A stretch of DNA of 14,884 bases from Bacteroidota bacterium (GCA_028875955.1 JAGWTX010000008.1:1-14884); one strand, 5' to 3'. Shown: positions 8,280-14,884, numbered from the stretch's first letter. The notes: generated from the letters alone by a model not told the origin. Translations and numbers: made by a program.

Positions 8280-8588
8280 TGCGTATTTGTGTCCGGTTTA
8301 GCTGAAAAAGCCGCTCCTAAACCCCCAATCCCGATACCGTTCCCATTGAATAAAACAAGCTGCAACCCGGTTCAGGAATCACAAAAAACCGACCCCTTTT
8401 TTGTGAAAAAGAAGGGGGTTTCTTCCTGTTAAAAAAAGGAGGCGGAATTGATAAAATCCCCTTTGAAAAGAGAAGTTTGACCCCTAGTTTTCCCCACCCG
8501 CAGAAATGTTGATAAAGGGAATGTAAAATCAATGGAAAATGCAGTAAATTGTAGGGTAAATTTTACTCAACCCATTAAAAAAATCACT
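8280..8588. other. Gene-free stretch between tRNA-Leu and the SWIB gene, with a hairpin at 8393-8417
   Basis: No gene-like reading frame: the one open frame on minus (8317-8532) has low-complexity Phe/Pro/Lys content and no recognisable domain. The notable element is a hairpin, CCCCTTTTTT (8393-8402) against AAAGAAGGGG (8408-8417), with one T-G pair and a GTGAA loop. A second short pairing CTTCC/GGAGG follows at about 8422-8442. Near the right end TAAATTTT (8557-8564) is a one-mismatch -7 box suitably placed for the SWIB gene start at 8589. Confidence 0.45.
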
Positions 8589-9005
8589 ATGGCAAAAGCA
8601 AAAAAAGCCGCCAAGAAAGCTGCACCTAAAAAAGCTGCTCCCAAAAAAGCAGTTAAGAAAGCCGCTCCAAAAAAAGCCGCCAAGAAAGCTGCACCTAAAA
8701 AAGCTGCTCCTAAAAAAGCAGTTAAGAAAGCCGCTCCAAAGAAAAAAGCTGCTAAAAGAAAACCCAATGCCGCTTTTATGGCTCCCAAAAATGTAAGCCC
8801 GGTTTTGGCTGAAGTGGTTGGAAGTAAACCATTGGCTCGTACTGAGATCGTTAAAAAGATCTGGGACTATATCAAGAAAAATGGTCTGCAAGACAAAAAG
8901 AACAGAAGAATGATCAATGCCGATGCCAAATTGAAAGCTGTTTTTGGCAAACCGCAGGTTTCCATGTTTGAACTGGCTGGAATCATCAACAAACATGTGA
9001 AATAA
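8589..9005 (+). CDS. SWIB/MDM2-domain protein with histone H1-like Ala/Lys-rich N-terminus
   Basis: 138-residue, very basic, probably nucleoid-associated DNA-binding protein. Residues 1-58 are almost only Ala, Lys and Pro (AAPKKAAPKKAVKKAAPKK repeats), like the tails of histone H1 and bacterial Hc1-type proteins, and should bind DNA backbone non-specifically. Residues about 61-138 form a SWIB domain (FMAPKNVSPVLAEVVGSKPL, TEIVKKIWDYIKKNGLQDKKNRRMI, VSMFELAGIINKHVK). Small SWIB proteins occur in Bacteroidota and Chlamydiae; their exact role is not settled. I take the ATG at 8589. An in-frame ATG at 8532 would add 19 residues unlike the family start, and it lies upstream of the likely -7 box at 8557-8564. 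The gene stands alone between a gene-free stretch and a strong terminator. Confidence 0.88.
   Translation: MAKAKKAAKKAAPKKAAPKKAVKKAAPKKAAKKAAPKKAAPKKAVKKAAPKKKAAKRKPNAAFMAPKNVSPVLAEVVGSKPLARTEIVKKIWDYIKKNGLQDKKNRRMINADAKLKAVFGKPQVSMFELAGIINKHVK
8607..8744 (+). repeat. Two tandem 69-bp repeats inside the SWIB gene
   Basis: Copies at 8607-8675 and 8676-8744 each encode the same 23 residues (AAKKAAPKKAAPKKAVKKA + APKK). They differ at two bases by my count, both silent (CCC/CCT and AAA/AAG). The near identity at third positions indicates a recent in-frame duplication or conversion rather than selection on protein alone. Confidence 0.9.
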
Positions 9006-9028
9006 GCTGCCTCAAAAATTTTCATAGA

Positions 9029-9059
9029 AAAGAACCCCGCACTGGTTGCGGGGTTCTTT
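9029..9059 (+). terminator. Strong hairpin terminator after the SWIB gene
   Basis: AAAGAACCCCGCA (9029-9041) pairs perfectly with TGCGGGGTTCTTT (9047-9059) around the loop CTGGT: 13 base pairs with a GC core and A/T-rich base. It sits 23 bases after the stop codon. The symmetrical A/T ends could act in either direction. Confidence 0.88.
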
Positions 9060-9197
9060 ATTGAATTGGGTTAGTAAGTAAGGGTCCTGCTATTATAACG
9101 CAGAAATGTACCGGTTAGTATGTTCATACCCGATCACTCCCGGGATGCCTGTTTTTTCTTTTCAAACCTTAGGCTTACTTTGTAAAAAAATTCTACC

Positions 9198-10451
9198 ATG
9201 TCTGGTTTTCAAATAACCTGTCCCAATTGCCATCACCAGTTCGAACCCGGCGACTCCATGCGCGATGAAATTGAAAAAGAGCTCAGGGGGAAGATGGTTG
9301 ACTGGCAAAAGAAAAAGGACGAAGAGTTCAGGCAAAAAGAAATCGGATTTGCCCAAATGCTCAAACAGAAAGAAGCAGAGGCAGCCAGTTTGCTGGAAGC
9401 AGAAAAAAAACGGCTTCAACAGGAAATGCAGGAATCCATCCGTAAATCGATCATGAGCGATTTTGAAAACCAGCTTACCCTGCTCAAACAAAATGCCCTA
9501 GATTCCGAGGAAAAGCTGAAGGAATCCCGGAAAAAAGAGCTGGAATACCTGCAGAAAGAACAAGCGCTAAAGATCAAAGAGGAAGAACTCCAGCTTACCC
9601 TGCAACGGCAGTTGGTGGCGGAAAGGGAAAAAATAAAAGAACTGGTCCAGAAAGAAGAAAGTGAACGGCTCAGCATCAAGGAGCAGGAGTACCAGCTTAG
9701 GATGAAAGAACTGGAGAAACAACTGGATGACCAGAAAAAACTGGCGGATGAAATGCGCAGGAAATCCGAACAGGGCAGTATGCAATTACAGGGTGAGGTA
9801 CAGGAACTGATGCTCGAAGAAATCTTGCAGGCCACTTTCCCCTTTGATAAAATTGAAGAAGTGGGTAAGGGCGTTCGGGGTGCAGACTGTATCCAGACTG
9901 TCAGAAATCAGTTTGGCAATGAAGCCGGCCGGATGATTTATGAAAGCAAAAGAACCAAGGATTTTTCGAACGAATGGATCGAAAAACTAAAAGCCGATAT
10001 GCGCACCACCGGCGCAGATGTGGCCATCATTGTTACCCAGGCTTTTCCAAAGGATATGGACCGTTTCGGGGAAAAAAATGGGGTGTATATCTGCACGTTT
10101 GCTGAAGTCAGAAGTGTTGCCCTCCTGCTCCGCAATGCGCTGCTAAAAATAGCGGAAGCCAAAAAAAGCCAGGATAACAAAGGCGATAAAATGCACATGC
10201 TCTATGATTATCTGACCGGAAGTGAATTCAGCGAGAACTGGAAAGCCATCCGGGAAGGTTTTCTGAGCATGAAGATGAGTATCCAGCGGGAAAGGGATGC
10301 CATGGAAAAATTATGGAAGGCGCGTGAAAAACAACTCGAAAAGGTATTGCTGAATGCAGCGCATATCAAGGGATCCGTGGAAGGGATTGCCGGTGCTGAC
10401 GCCATCAACCTGAATTTACTGGAAGACAACGACCCCCTATTGCTTGACTAA
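9198..10451 (+). CDS. DUF2130 domain protein: coiled coil plus PD-(D/E)XK-like domain
   Basis: 417 residues, cytoplasmic (no signal peptide or membrane segment), function unknown. The N-terminus carries a single CPNC motif (residues 8-11), as in this family. Residues about 25-205 are an unbroken charged Glu/Lys/Gln-rich coiled coil. Residues about 205-320 are the conserved DUF2130 core. Here GVRGADCIQ (D230) followed 19 residues later by IYESKRTK (E249, K251) gives the D...ExK spacing of a PD-(D/E)XK nuclease fold, and an upstream helix with Glu200/203 could complete the site. A beta strand and helix follow (ADVAIIVTQAF, VYICTFAEVRSVALLLR). Residues 330-395 are helical and the tail is acidic (LLEDNDPLLLD). 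Nuclease activity is inference. The stop codon overlaps the next gene by 8 bases, so the two are almost certainly co-transcribed and translationally coupled. A one-mismatch -7 box TTACTTTG lies at 9175-9182. Confidence 0.85.
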   Translation: MSGFQITCPNCHHQFEPGDSMRDEIEKELRGKMVDWQKKKDEEFRQKEIGFAQMLKQKEAEAASLLEAEKKRLQQEMQESIRKSIMSDFENQLTLLKQNALDSEEKLKESRKKELEYLQKEQALKIKEEELQLTLQRQLVAEREKIKELVQKEESERLSIKEQEYQLRMKELEKQLDDQKKLADEMRRKSEQGSMQLQGEVQELMLEEILQATFPFDKIEEVGKGVRGADCIQTVRNQFGNEAGRMIYESKRTKDFSNEWIEKLKADMRTTGADVAIIVTQAFPKDMDRFGEKNGVYICTFAEVRSVALLLRNALLKIAEAKKSQDNKGDKMHMLYDYLTGSEFSENWKAIREGFLSMKMSIQRERDAMEKLWKAREKQLEKVLLNAAHIKGSVEGIAGADAINLNLLEDNDPLLLD

Positions 10452-11550
10452 CACTTTTGAACATATCAAACCCTCGGACCATCCGGAAAAGCCCTCCCGG
10501 AAAAAACCGATTTTCCCGGTGAATGAACGTTTACGGGCCTATCTGATCAATTATGGCAGGGAAGTCAATTTACCAGCCAGCTATCAGGATCTGCAAAGAT
10601 TTATTTACACATCCCCCATCAAGGACAAAAACGGGAAAGACACATCCTGGGAAAGGGTTTCCTATGACCTGAAAGAATGGTCATTTCTGAAAGAAAACCT
10701 GGTAAGGAATTATGCCATCCTCAAAACAAAAGGGGATATGAGTTTTATTGATCACCTGGATGTGGCCGGGATTGATTTCTGTTATTTTGGCAACAGCCAG
10801 CCCTTCCGGATCCGCATTGTGAATAAATTTAATGAGAACTATGACCACTACTATATAAAACAGGCGGATGCCAGCAGGATCTATGGACTGGAACTGGAAC
10901 ACCTGCACTCTCCCAACCGGATGAGTTATTTTACGGATAAGACCACACTGATTGAAGAACACATACCGGGTATTCCGGGTGATATATTCATCAAGGATTA
11001 CCTGTATGCAGAAAATACGAACCAGATCAGGCTGGCGAAGGAATTTGTAAAATTCAATGAACGCTGTTTTATTCATCTCCTGGGTGATATGCGTTCCTAT
11101 AATTTTGTGGTGAACATAACACCGGACATTGAAGGATTTCAATACCGGATCCGGGCAATCGATTTTGACCAGCAATCCTATGAAGGCAGGAAAAACCTCT
11201 ATCTGCCGCAGTTTTTCAAAGAAAACAAACCCTTTGTAGACATTGTACTGAAACACCTGAACAAGAAATCCATCGCCCAATACCAGGCAGAGGAAAGAAC
11301 CATGATGACATTCCGGTTGGCTTCTTCGCGTTACCGGGTAAAGGAAATCCTGGATATCATGAGAACCGATACCATTTCACAACCGGATAAGATAGAACAG
11401 TTAAAAAAAGAACTCTCGGAACATTTTGGCAATACGAATGTGTTCAACAATGCAAAAACCATGGGACAAGTGGTCAAGATCCAGATGAAAAAGACGCTTC
11501 AGAAAAACCTGATGCTCATTCCCAAAACCAAAATCAGGTTCGACGACTAA
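10444..11550 (+). CDS. Uncharacterised protein with a likely diverged protein-kinase/APH-like fold
   Basis: 368 residues; I do not recognise a named family. Several blocks line up in order with the kinase fold: YYIKQAD with Lys139 (beta-3 lysine), GLELEHL with Glu150 or Glu152 (helix C), LIEEHIPG at 169-176 (the hinge form seen in aminoglycoside phosphotransferases), FIHLLGDMRSYNFVV with Asp215 and Asn220 at the exact catalytic-loop D-x4-N spacing, and RAIDFDQQ with Asp240 (metal-binding DF motif). About 100 residues before this and 100 basic helical residues after it match nothing I know. No signal peptide or membrane segment. The start is TTG at 10444: a stop lies upstream in frame with no other usual start between, and the first in-frame ATG (residue 99) would delete the N-terminal region. 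The TTG overlaps the stop of the DUF2130 gene. The kinase reading is motif-based inference. Confidence 0.7.
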   Translation: MTNTFEHIKPSDHPEKPSRKKPIFPVNERLRAYLINYGREVNLPASYQDLQRFIYTSPIKDKNGKDTSWERVSYDLKEWSFLKENLVRNYAILKTKGDMSFIDHLDVAGIDFCYFGNSQPFRIRIVNKFNENYDHYYIKQADASRIYGLELEHLHSPNRMSYFTDKTTLIEEHIPGIPGDIFIKDYLYAENTNQIRLAKEFVKFNERCFIHLLGDMRSYNFVVNITPDIEGFQYRIRAIDFDQQSYEGRKNLYLPQFFKENKPFVDIVLKHLNKKSIAQYQAEERTMMTFRLASSRYRVKEILDIMRTDTISQPDKIEQLKKELSEHFGNTNVFNNAKTMGQVVKIQMKKTLQKNLMLIPKTKIRFDD

Positions 11551-11592
11551 GGATGGATGCGTTTGCTTTCTGAGAAAAATATATATCAATGA

Positions 11593-12222
11593 CTACCGGG
11601 TGGTAAGCCAAACCAGGCTGGTGGTTTCCGTTAACCGGTAATGCAGCTGGAGTGAAGCATGGAAACCGTCTTTCTCAAATACCGCCTTGATTTCCCCGGA
11701 CAGTTGCATTTCAAATGGGAAAACCCGCATCACTTCACTAAAATCCACGTCTCCCCTGCCCCACCATTTGAACATGGCTTCCTTACAACTCCACAGAAGG
11801 GTTAAAAGACTGATTTGTTTTTCTGTTGGATAACTATGTACAAAACCCAATTCTTCCGGATGCAAAAATTTATGTTTGATCTTATCCACCCTGGGTGTGA
11901 TGATTTCAATATCGATACCCACACGGTCTGTTGTGCTTACAATGGCGGCTGCGAAATCACCGCAATGTGAAATGGAGAAATGGTATTGTTCATCCGGAAG
12001 GAATGGTTTCCGGGTATCTGCAATCAGGATTTCCGAATGGGGAAAATCAGGAAACAAAAAGGGCAAGAGGTATCGTCCTGCCAGGTGTTGCAAACGTTTG
12101 TGCGGATGTGCGATATCTCGTTGTAACGGAACAGAACGAAGAAAAAAATCAGCATCTTCCCCGATCTTCCAGATACCCAAACGGGTAGTTAAGTTGATAT
12201 CTTGTTGATAAAACAGCGGCAC
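11593..12222 (-). CDS. 4'-phosphopantetheinyl transferase superfamily protein (Sfp type)
   Basis: 209-residue cytoplasmic enzyme that moves the phosphopantetheine arm of coenzyme A onto a conserved serine of acyl or peptidyl carrier proteins. The Sfp-type signatures are present: HFSISHCGDFAAAIVS (81-96), VGIDIE (101-106, with Mg-binding Asp104 and Glu106) and WSCKEAMFKWWG (144-155, with Glu148 and Lys152). The length fits single-gene Sfp-like members. It probably serves fatty-acid ACP or a secondary-metabolism carrier; no carrier protein or synthase lies nearby to decide. The start is GTG at 12220-12222, the only usual start after an in-frame stop 12 bases upstream. The gene converges on the kinase-like gene with 42 bases between stops and no visible terminator, and is divergent from dcd. 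Confidence 0.93.
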   Translation of the reverse strand: MPLFYQQDINLTTRLGIWKIGEDADFFLRSVPLQRDIAHPHKRLQHLAGRYLLPFLFPDFPHSEILIADTRKPFLPDEQYHFSISHCGDFAAAIVSTTDRVGIDIEIITPRVDKIKHKFLHPEELGFVHSYPTEKQISLLTLLWSCKEAMFKWWGRGDVDFSEVMRVFPFEMQLSGEIKAVFEKDGFHASLQLHYRLTETTSLVWLTTR

Positions 12223-12252
12223 GGCGATAATTTAGAAATTAGATTGCAGGAC

Positions 12253-12260
12253 TAAGTTTT
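12253..12260 (+). promoter_or_regulatory. Possible -7 box for dcd (TAAGTTTT)
   Basis: One mismatch to TAnnTTTG, 29 bases before the dcd ATG, with TTTA at 12231-12234 in the -33 place (18-base spacer). Weak, but the best candidate in the 67-base divergent gap. Confidence 0.3.
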
Positions 12261-12289
12261 TATTACAATTTATACCTAAAAGTACAGGA

Positions 12290-12826
12290 ATGATATTGAC
12301 CGATAAGCGCATCTTGGAAGAAATGGAATTGGGCACCATCAAGATCGAACCCTATAACCGGGCAGATCTGGGGAGTAACAGTTATGATGTGCATCTGGGC
12401 AAATGGCTGGCTACCTATGTGAATGCTGAACTGGATGCCAAAAAACACAATAAGATCGAATATTTTGAAATCCCGGATGAGGGTTTTGTTTTACAACCCC
12501 ATGCATTTTACCTGGGTGTCACACACGAATACACCGAAACCCATGCACATGTTCCTTTCCTGGAAGGCAAATCATCCACCGGACGTTTGGGCATTGATAT
12601 CCATGCCACAGCTGGAAAAGGGGATGTAGGCTTTTGTGGAAACTGGACACTTGAAATATCCTGTAAACAGCCTGTGAGAATCTACAAGGGAATGCCCATC
12701 GGACAACTGATCTATTTTCCGGTTGATGGGGAGATCGAAATAAAATACAACCAGAAAAGCAACGCCAAATACAGCGGACAGCCCAATAAGCCTGTGGAAA
12801 GTATGATGTGGAAAAACCAGTTCTAG
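12290..12826 (+). CDS. dcd: dCTP deaminase
   Basis: Converts dCTP to dUTP and ammonia, feeding dUMP and then thymidylate synthesis; acts as a cytoplasmic trimer. 178 residues, a little shorter than the E. coli enzyme (193) but complete. Signatures: the N-terminal MILTDKRILEEME, NSYDVHLG (30-37), the nucleotide-binding EGKSSTGRLGIDIHATAG (92-109), GNWTLEISC (118-125) with catalytic Glu122 by alignment to E. coli Glu138, GMPIGQLIY (134-142) and the C-terminal lid KYSGQ (160-164). Lys94 stands where E. coli has Arg110, which I believe is the usual form in this phylum. I see nothing to suggest a bifunctional dCTP deaminase/dUTPase. The ATG at 12290 is the natural start. Confidence 0.95.
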   Translation: MILTDKRILEEMELGTIKIEPYNRADLGSNSYDVHLGKWLATYVNAELDAKKHNKIEYFEIPDEGFVLQPHAFYLGVTHEYTETHAHVPFLEGKSSTGRLGIDIHATAGKGDVGFCGNWTLEISCKQPVRIYKGMPIGQLIYFPVDGEIEIKYNQKSNAKYSGQPNKPVESMMWKNQF

Positions 12827-12868
12827 CAGGTAACTGAAAAAAATCTATCTGATTTCCGGCCTTACAGA

Positions 12869-13345
12869 TCAATGATTGAGTTGCCATATGGCATAGTTCA
12901 GGATCGAGGCAAAACTCACCCATGAAATATACGGAACCAGCAGCCAGGCAGCCAGGGAAGAAATTTTTCCGAATTGAAGGATGGTGATCAGGATCGCCAC
13001 CCACATACAACCTATCTCAACCAGCGCCCATCCTGTCTGATGAAAATGGAAAAAGATCATTGACCAGCAGAAATTCAGCAGGAACTGCACACCAAACCAA
13101 ACCATCGCTTTGTTTCTGAGGGAAGATTTGTGCTCCTTCCAGATCAGATAAAAACTGACGCCCATCAGAAAATACAAAAGCGTCCATACCGGTCCGAAGA
13201 TCCAGTTGGGCGGGTTGAAGGAAGGTTTCTGCAAACCTGCATACCAAACCGGAATTTCCCGGATGGTAAACAAGCCACCCAGGGAACCCAGTGCCACTGT
13301 GAGTAACACCGATACCGCCAATTTGATCCTGTTATTTATTTGCAT
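12869..13345 (-). CDS. tspO: TspO/MBR family tryptophan-rich sensory protein
   Basis: 158-residue inner-membrane protein with five transmembrane helices, related to the mitochondrial translocator protein; bacterial members bind porphyrins and are linked to tetrapyrrole or stress signalling. Visible family features: LQKPSFNPPNWIFGPVWTLLY (38-58), QFLLNFCWSMIFF (87-99), and the last helix VPYISWVSFASILNYAIW (137-154), with the usual abundance of Trp. Length is normal. The ATG at 13343-13345 overlaps the end of the upstream DUF3810 gene by 14 bases, so translation is probably coupled. It converges on dcd with 42 bases between stops. The natural ligand in this organism cannot be read from sequence. 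Confidence 0.93.
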   Translation of the reverse strand: MQINNRIKLAVSVLLTVALGSLGGLFTIREIPVWYAGLQKPSFNPPNWIFGPVWTLLYFLMGVSFYLIWKEHKSSLRNKAMVWFGVQFLLNFCWSMIFFHFHQTGWALVEIGCMWVAILITILQFGKISSLAAWLLVPYISWVSFASILNYAIWQLNH

Positions 13346-14453
13346 ATTTTTTTTGATAAGCCAGTACCCAGCCGATTACTTCATTATAACTGTTCACCCC
13401 CTGTAATTGTTTATTCAGCTTGAGATACTGATCATAGAGATTTGAAACAGCCGGCGAGATCCGGTTTTTTCTTTGCTGAAAAAACTCCCTGATTTCCCGG
13501 CGATCTTTTTTGACCAGGGTATCCAGCCGCTTCCGGTTTTGCTCGAATACATAGGAGAATTTTTTGAAATCGTTTTGCTTCCCGTACAGGTTGACCTCTT
13601 CCTGCTGGGCATAACTGAACAGATCCTGGTAAACCGAATACCTGAAATAACTGTTTTTCGAACGGAGGGCAGCCAGGTATCCGACAAAATTCGCTTCACT
13701 TTCACTTGCATAACCCAGTTGATGTGCCATTTCATGGCAGGTAATATACGGTAACAGGATTCTGGGAATATCGGTTCGAACCTGGGCCTCACCCGTAAAT
13801 GGATTATAATAACCGGTAAACCCCAGGTAGTCTCCTGCGAAACTGAATAGACTGCCTTTTACAGAAAGGTTTCGGTAATTCAGAAATCCATATTCATCCG
13901 ACAGGGAACCATAACACCGGTAGGCTTCCAGATAAAGGGAGTCCAGGGAAGGGGAAGGTAAAACCGTATCCGGTATCTGTCTTCTCGTCTCGTTCAGCAG
14001 ATCGATCAATTGATTGGTTAATGTGGTTACTTCTTCGATGCTATAACTGGTTTTGGCAATCCCCAACTGTTTTTCAATCCCCTCACGGTCGTAATTGAAA
14101 CCCCAGAAAACTTTAAAAACAAGATAGATGACCAGCAAAACCCTGACAACTTTGAGAAAAGCCACCAGGATCTTTTGAGGGGAATAGGATTTACGGTACA
14201 AAGCCCTTCCTGTCTGGAAGAGTTGGTAAATAATATATAATATAAATATAGTATATAACAGATCCCCTATGCTAAAAGGGATCCAGCCGGTAATCAACCG
14301 GATGGCAGCCCCAAAAGCAGGGTAGAATCCGAGTGAATACCATTTTTCCACCAAACCGGGGTAATAGGAAAAAATTCCCGCTGCCAGGGAAAGACCAGCC
14401 AGTATACCGGTTTTAACCCATTGATAGTCAGATATGACACTCCTCTTCAGCAT
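13332..14453 (-). CDS. DUF3810 family membrane protein with HExxH metallopeptidase motif
   Basis: 373 residues. Three hydrophobic segments occupy about 15-32, 60-80 and 100-119, and a soluble domain follows. At 239-257 the sequence CHEMAHQLGYASESEANFV contains HEMAH (His240, Glu241, His244) plus a downstream Glu (251 or 253) that can act as the third zinc ligand, as in gluzincin-type peptidases. An active membrane-anchored zinc peptidase is therefore likely, though no substrate is known for this Bacteroidota family. The C-terminal 100 residues are charged and helical. The ATG at 14451-14453 is the first start in frame. It forms a two-gene operon with tspO. A -7-like box one mismatch from consensus lies only 6 bases upstream of the ATG on this strand (14459-14466), which would give a nearly leaderless transcript. 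Confidence 0.85.
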   Translation of the reverse strand: MLKRSVISDYQWVKTGILAGLSLAAGIFSYYPGLVEKWYSLGFYPAFGAAIRLITGWIPFSIGDLLYTIFILYIIYQLFQTGRALYRKSYSPQKILVAFLKVVRVLLVIYLVFKVFWGFNYDREGIEKQLGIAKTSYSIEEVTTLTNQLIDLLNETRRQIPDTVLPSPSLDSLYLEAYRCYGSLSDEYGFLNYRNLSVKGSLFSFAGDYLGFTGYYNPFTGEAQVRTDIPRILLPYITCHEMAHQLGYASESEANFVGYLAALRSKNSYFRYSVYQDLFSYAQQEEVNLYGKQNDFKKFSYVFEQNRKRLDTLVKKDRREIREFFQQRKNRISPAVSNLYDQYLKLNKQLQGVNSYNEVIGWVLAYQKKYANK

Positions 14454-14523
14454 ACTTGCAAATATGCCGTAAAATAACCTATCATTGCGTATCGGACAGC
14501 TGTATGTCGGTCTTCAATTTTAC

Positions 14524-14555
14524 TTTGGCATTTACACGGCTTTATCGTACCTTTG
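14524..14555 (+). promoter_or_regulatory. Bacteroidota promoter: TTTG-N20-TACCTTTG, for the DUF177 gene
   Basis: -33 element TTTG at 14524-14527 and exact -7 element TACCTTTG at 14548-14555 with a 20-base spacer, close to the consensus 19. The -7 box ends 20 bases before the ATG at 14576. This is the best promoter in the window. Confidence 0.75.
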
Positions 14556-14575
14556 CAAGCCCTTAAAAAACGGTT

Positions 14576-14884
14576 ATGAGTCAGCGCCGGGAATTCGAGA
14601 TAGCATTTGTGGGTTTAAAGCCGGGGATTCATGTATACGAATACAGGATTGAAGATAAGTTCTTTGTACCCTATGGTGAGCAGGATTTTGAAAACTGCAT
14701 TGCCAATATCAAACTGAGTCTGGAGAAAAACAACGGATTCATGCAACTGAAGTTTGATATTGACGGAACAGTAAATGCCTCCTGTGACAGGTGTGGAAAC
14801 ACACTGCCCATGCAGCTTTGGGATGAATTCAACATTATTGTAAAAATGGTGGATGACCCCGAAATCATGAATGAGCAGGAGGAG
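14576..14884 (+). CDS. DUF177/YceD-like protein, N-terminal 103 residues, runs off the right edge
   Basis: Begins MSQRREFEIAFVGLKPGIHVYEY and contains NASCDRCGNTL (about 77-87), the CxxC motif characteristic of DUF177 proteins. The domain is thought to act in 23S rRNA or large-subunit maturation, and its gene commonly sits directly before rpmF (ribosomal protein L32), which would lie to the right of the window. The reading frame is open to base 14884; family members are about 170-180 residues, so well over half is present. The ATG at 14576 follows a near-consensus promoter and an A-rich leader. Confidence 0.85.
   Translation, partial: MSQRREFEIAFVGLKPGIHVYEYRIEDKFFVPYGEQDFENCIANIKLSLEKNNGFMQLKFDIDGTVNASCDRCGNTLPMQLWDEFNIIVKMVDDPEIMNEQEE

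Noticed and set aside
8317..8532. Open frame of 71 residues on the minus strand in the gene-free stretch
   Set aside because: Low-complexity Phe/Pro/Lys content, produced largely by the A- and T-run hairpin, with no domain, no promoter and no ribosome binding signal.
8532..8588. Upstream in-frame ATG extending the SWIB protein by 19 residues
   Set aside because: The extension is unlike family members and lies upstream of the probable -7 box, so the start at 8589 is preferred.
8529..8996. Long open frames antisense to the SWIB gene
   Set aside because: They mirror the Ala/Lys repeat as Phe/Cys/Gly-rich or Ala/Phe-rich sequence, a by-product of the repetitive codons on the other strand.
9198..11550. 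Calling the DUF2130/kinase-like pair an established anti-phage system
   Set aside because: Neither gene matches a named defence system I know, and the surrounding genes are housekeeping, so it is kept only as a candidate module.
12277..12284. TACTTTTA on minus as a -7 box for the phosphopantetheinyl transferase gene
   Set aside because: It lies about 55 bases before the start codon with no -33 element at the correct spacing and ends inside the dcd leader; too weak to call.

Overview
The window is a stretch of ordinary chromosome from a member of the Bacteroidota, probably of the Chitinophagaceae type. Four things point there: a DUF5686 outer-membrane protein with an N-terminal carboxypeptidase-like domain, an Ala/Lys-rich histone-like SWIB protein, a DUF3810 membrane protein, and several promoters with the Bacteroidota -7 box TAnnTTTG. 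No transposase, integrase, phage gene or CRISPR array is visible, and base composition looks even throughout. The assignment to a family is inference; the phylum is well supported.

Layout. The left edge holds the first 209 codons of dnaK on the minus strand. Two exported proteins follow on the plus strand: a DUF5686 beta-barrel protein (905-3451) and a right-handed beta-helix protein with a C-terminal PA14-like domain (3517-5718). The second converges on, and overlaps by 32 bp, a GtrA-family membrane protein (5687-6190, minus). Then come argS (6249-8036, plus), a tRNA-Leu(GAG) (8164-8249) with its own -7 box, a leader palindrome and a terminator, a roughly 300-base gene-free stretch, and a small SWIB-domain DNA-binding protein (8589-9005) closed by a strong hairpin.

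From 9198 two overlapping plus-strand genes form a tight pair. The first is a coiled-coil DUF2130 protein whose C-terminal half shows a PD-(D/E)XK nuclease-like signature. The second is an unrecognised 368-residue protein that I read as having a diverged protein-kinase or aminoglycoside-phosphotransferase-like fold. This pair is the least explained part of the window and the best candidate for an undescribed system, although nothing around it looks like a defence island.

The right part holds a phosphopantetheinyl transferase (minus), dcd (plus, divergent from it), a minus-strand pair DUF3810 then tspO with overlapping ends, and the start of a DUF177/YceD-like gene at the right edge behind a near-consensus promoter. 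Most genes are housekeeping: chaperone, tRNA charging, dCTP deamination, carrier-protein activation and DNA packaging. GTG starts are inferred for the DUF5686 and phosphopantetheinyl transferase genes and a TTG start for the kinase-like gene.
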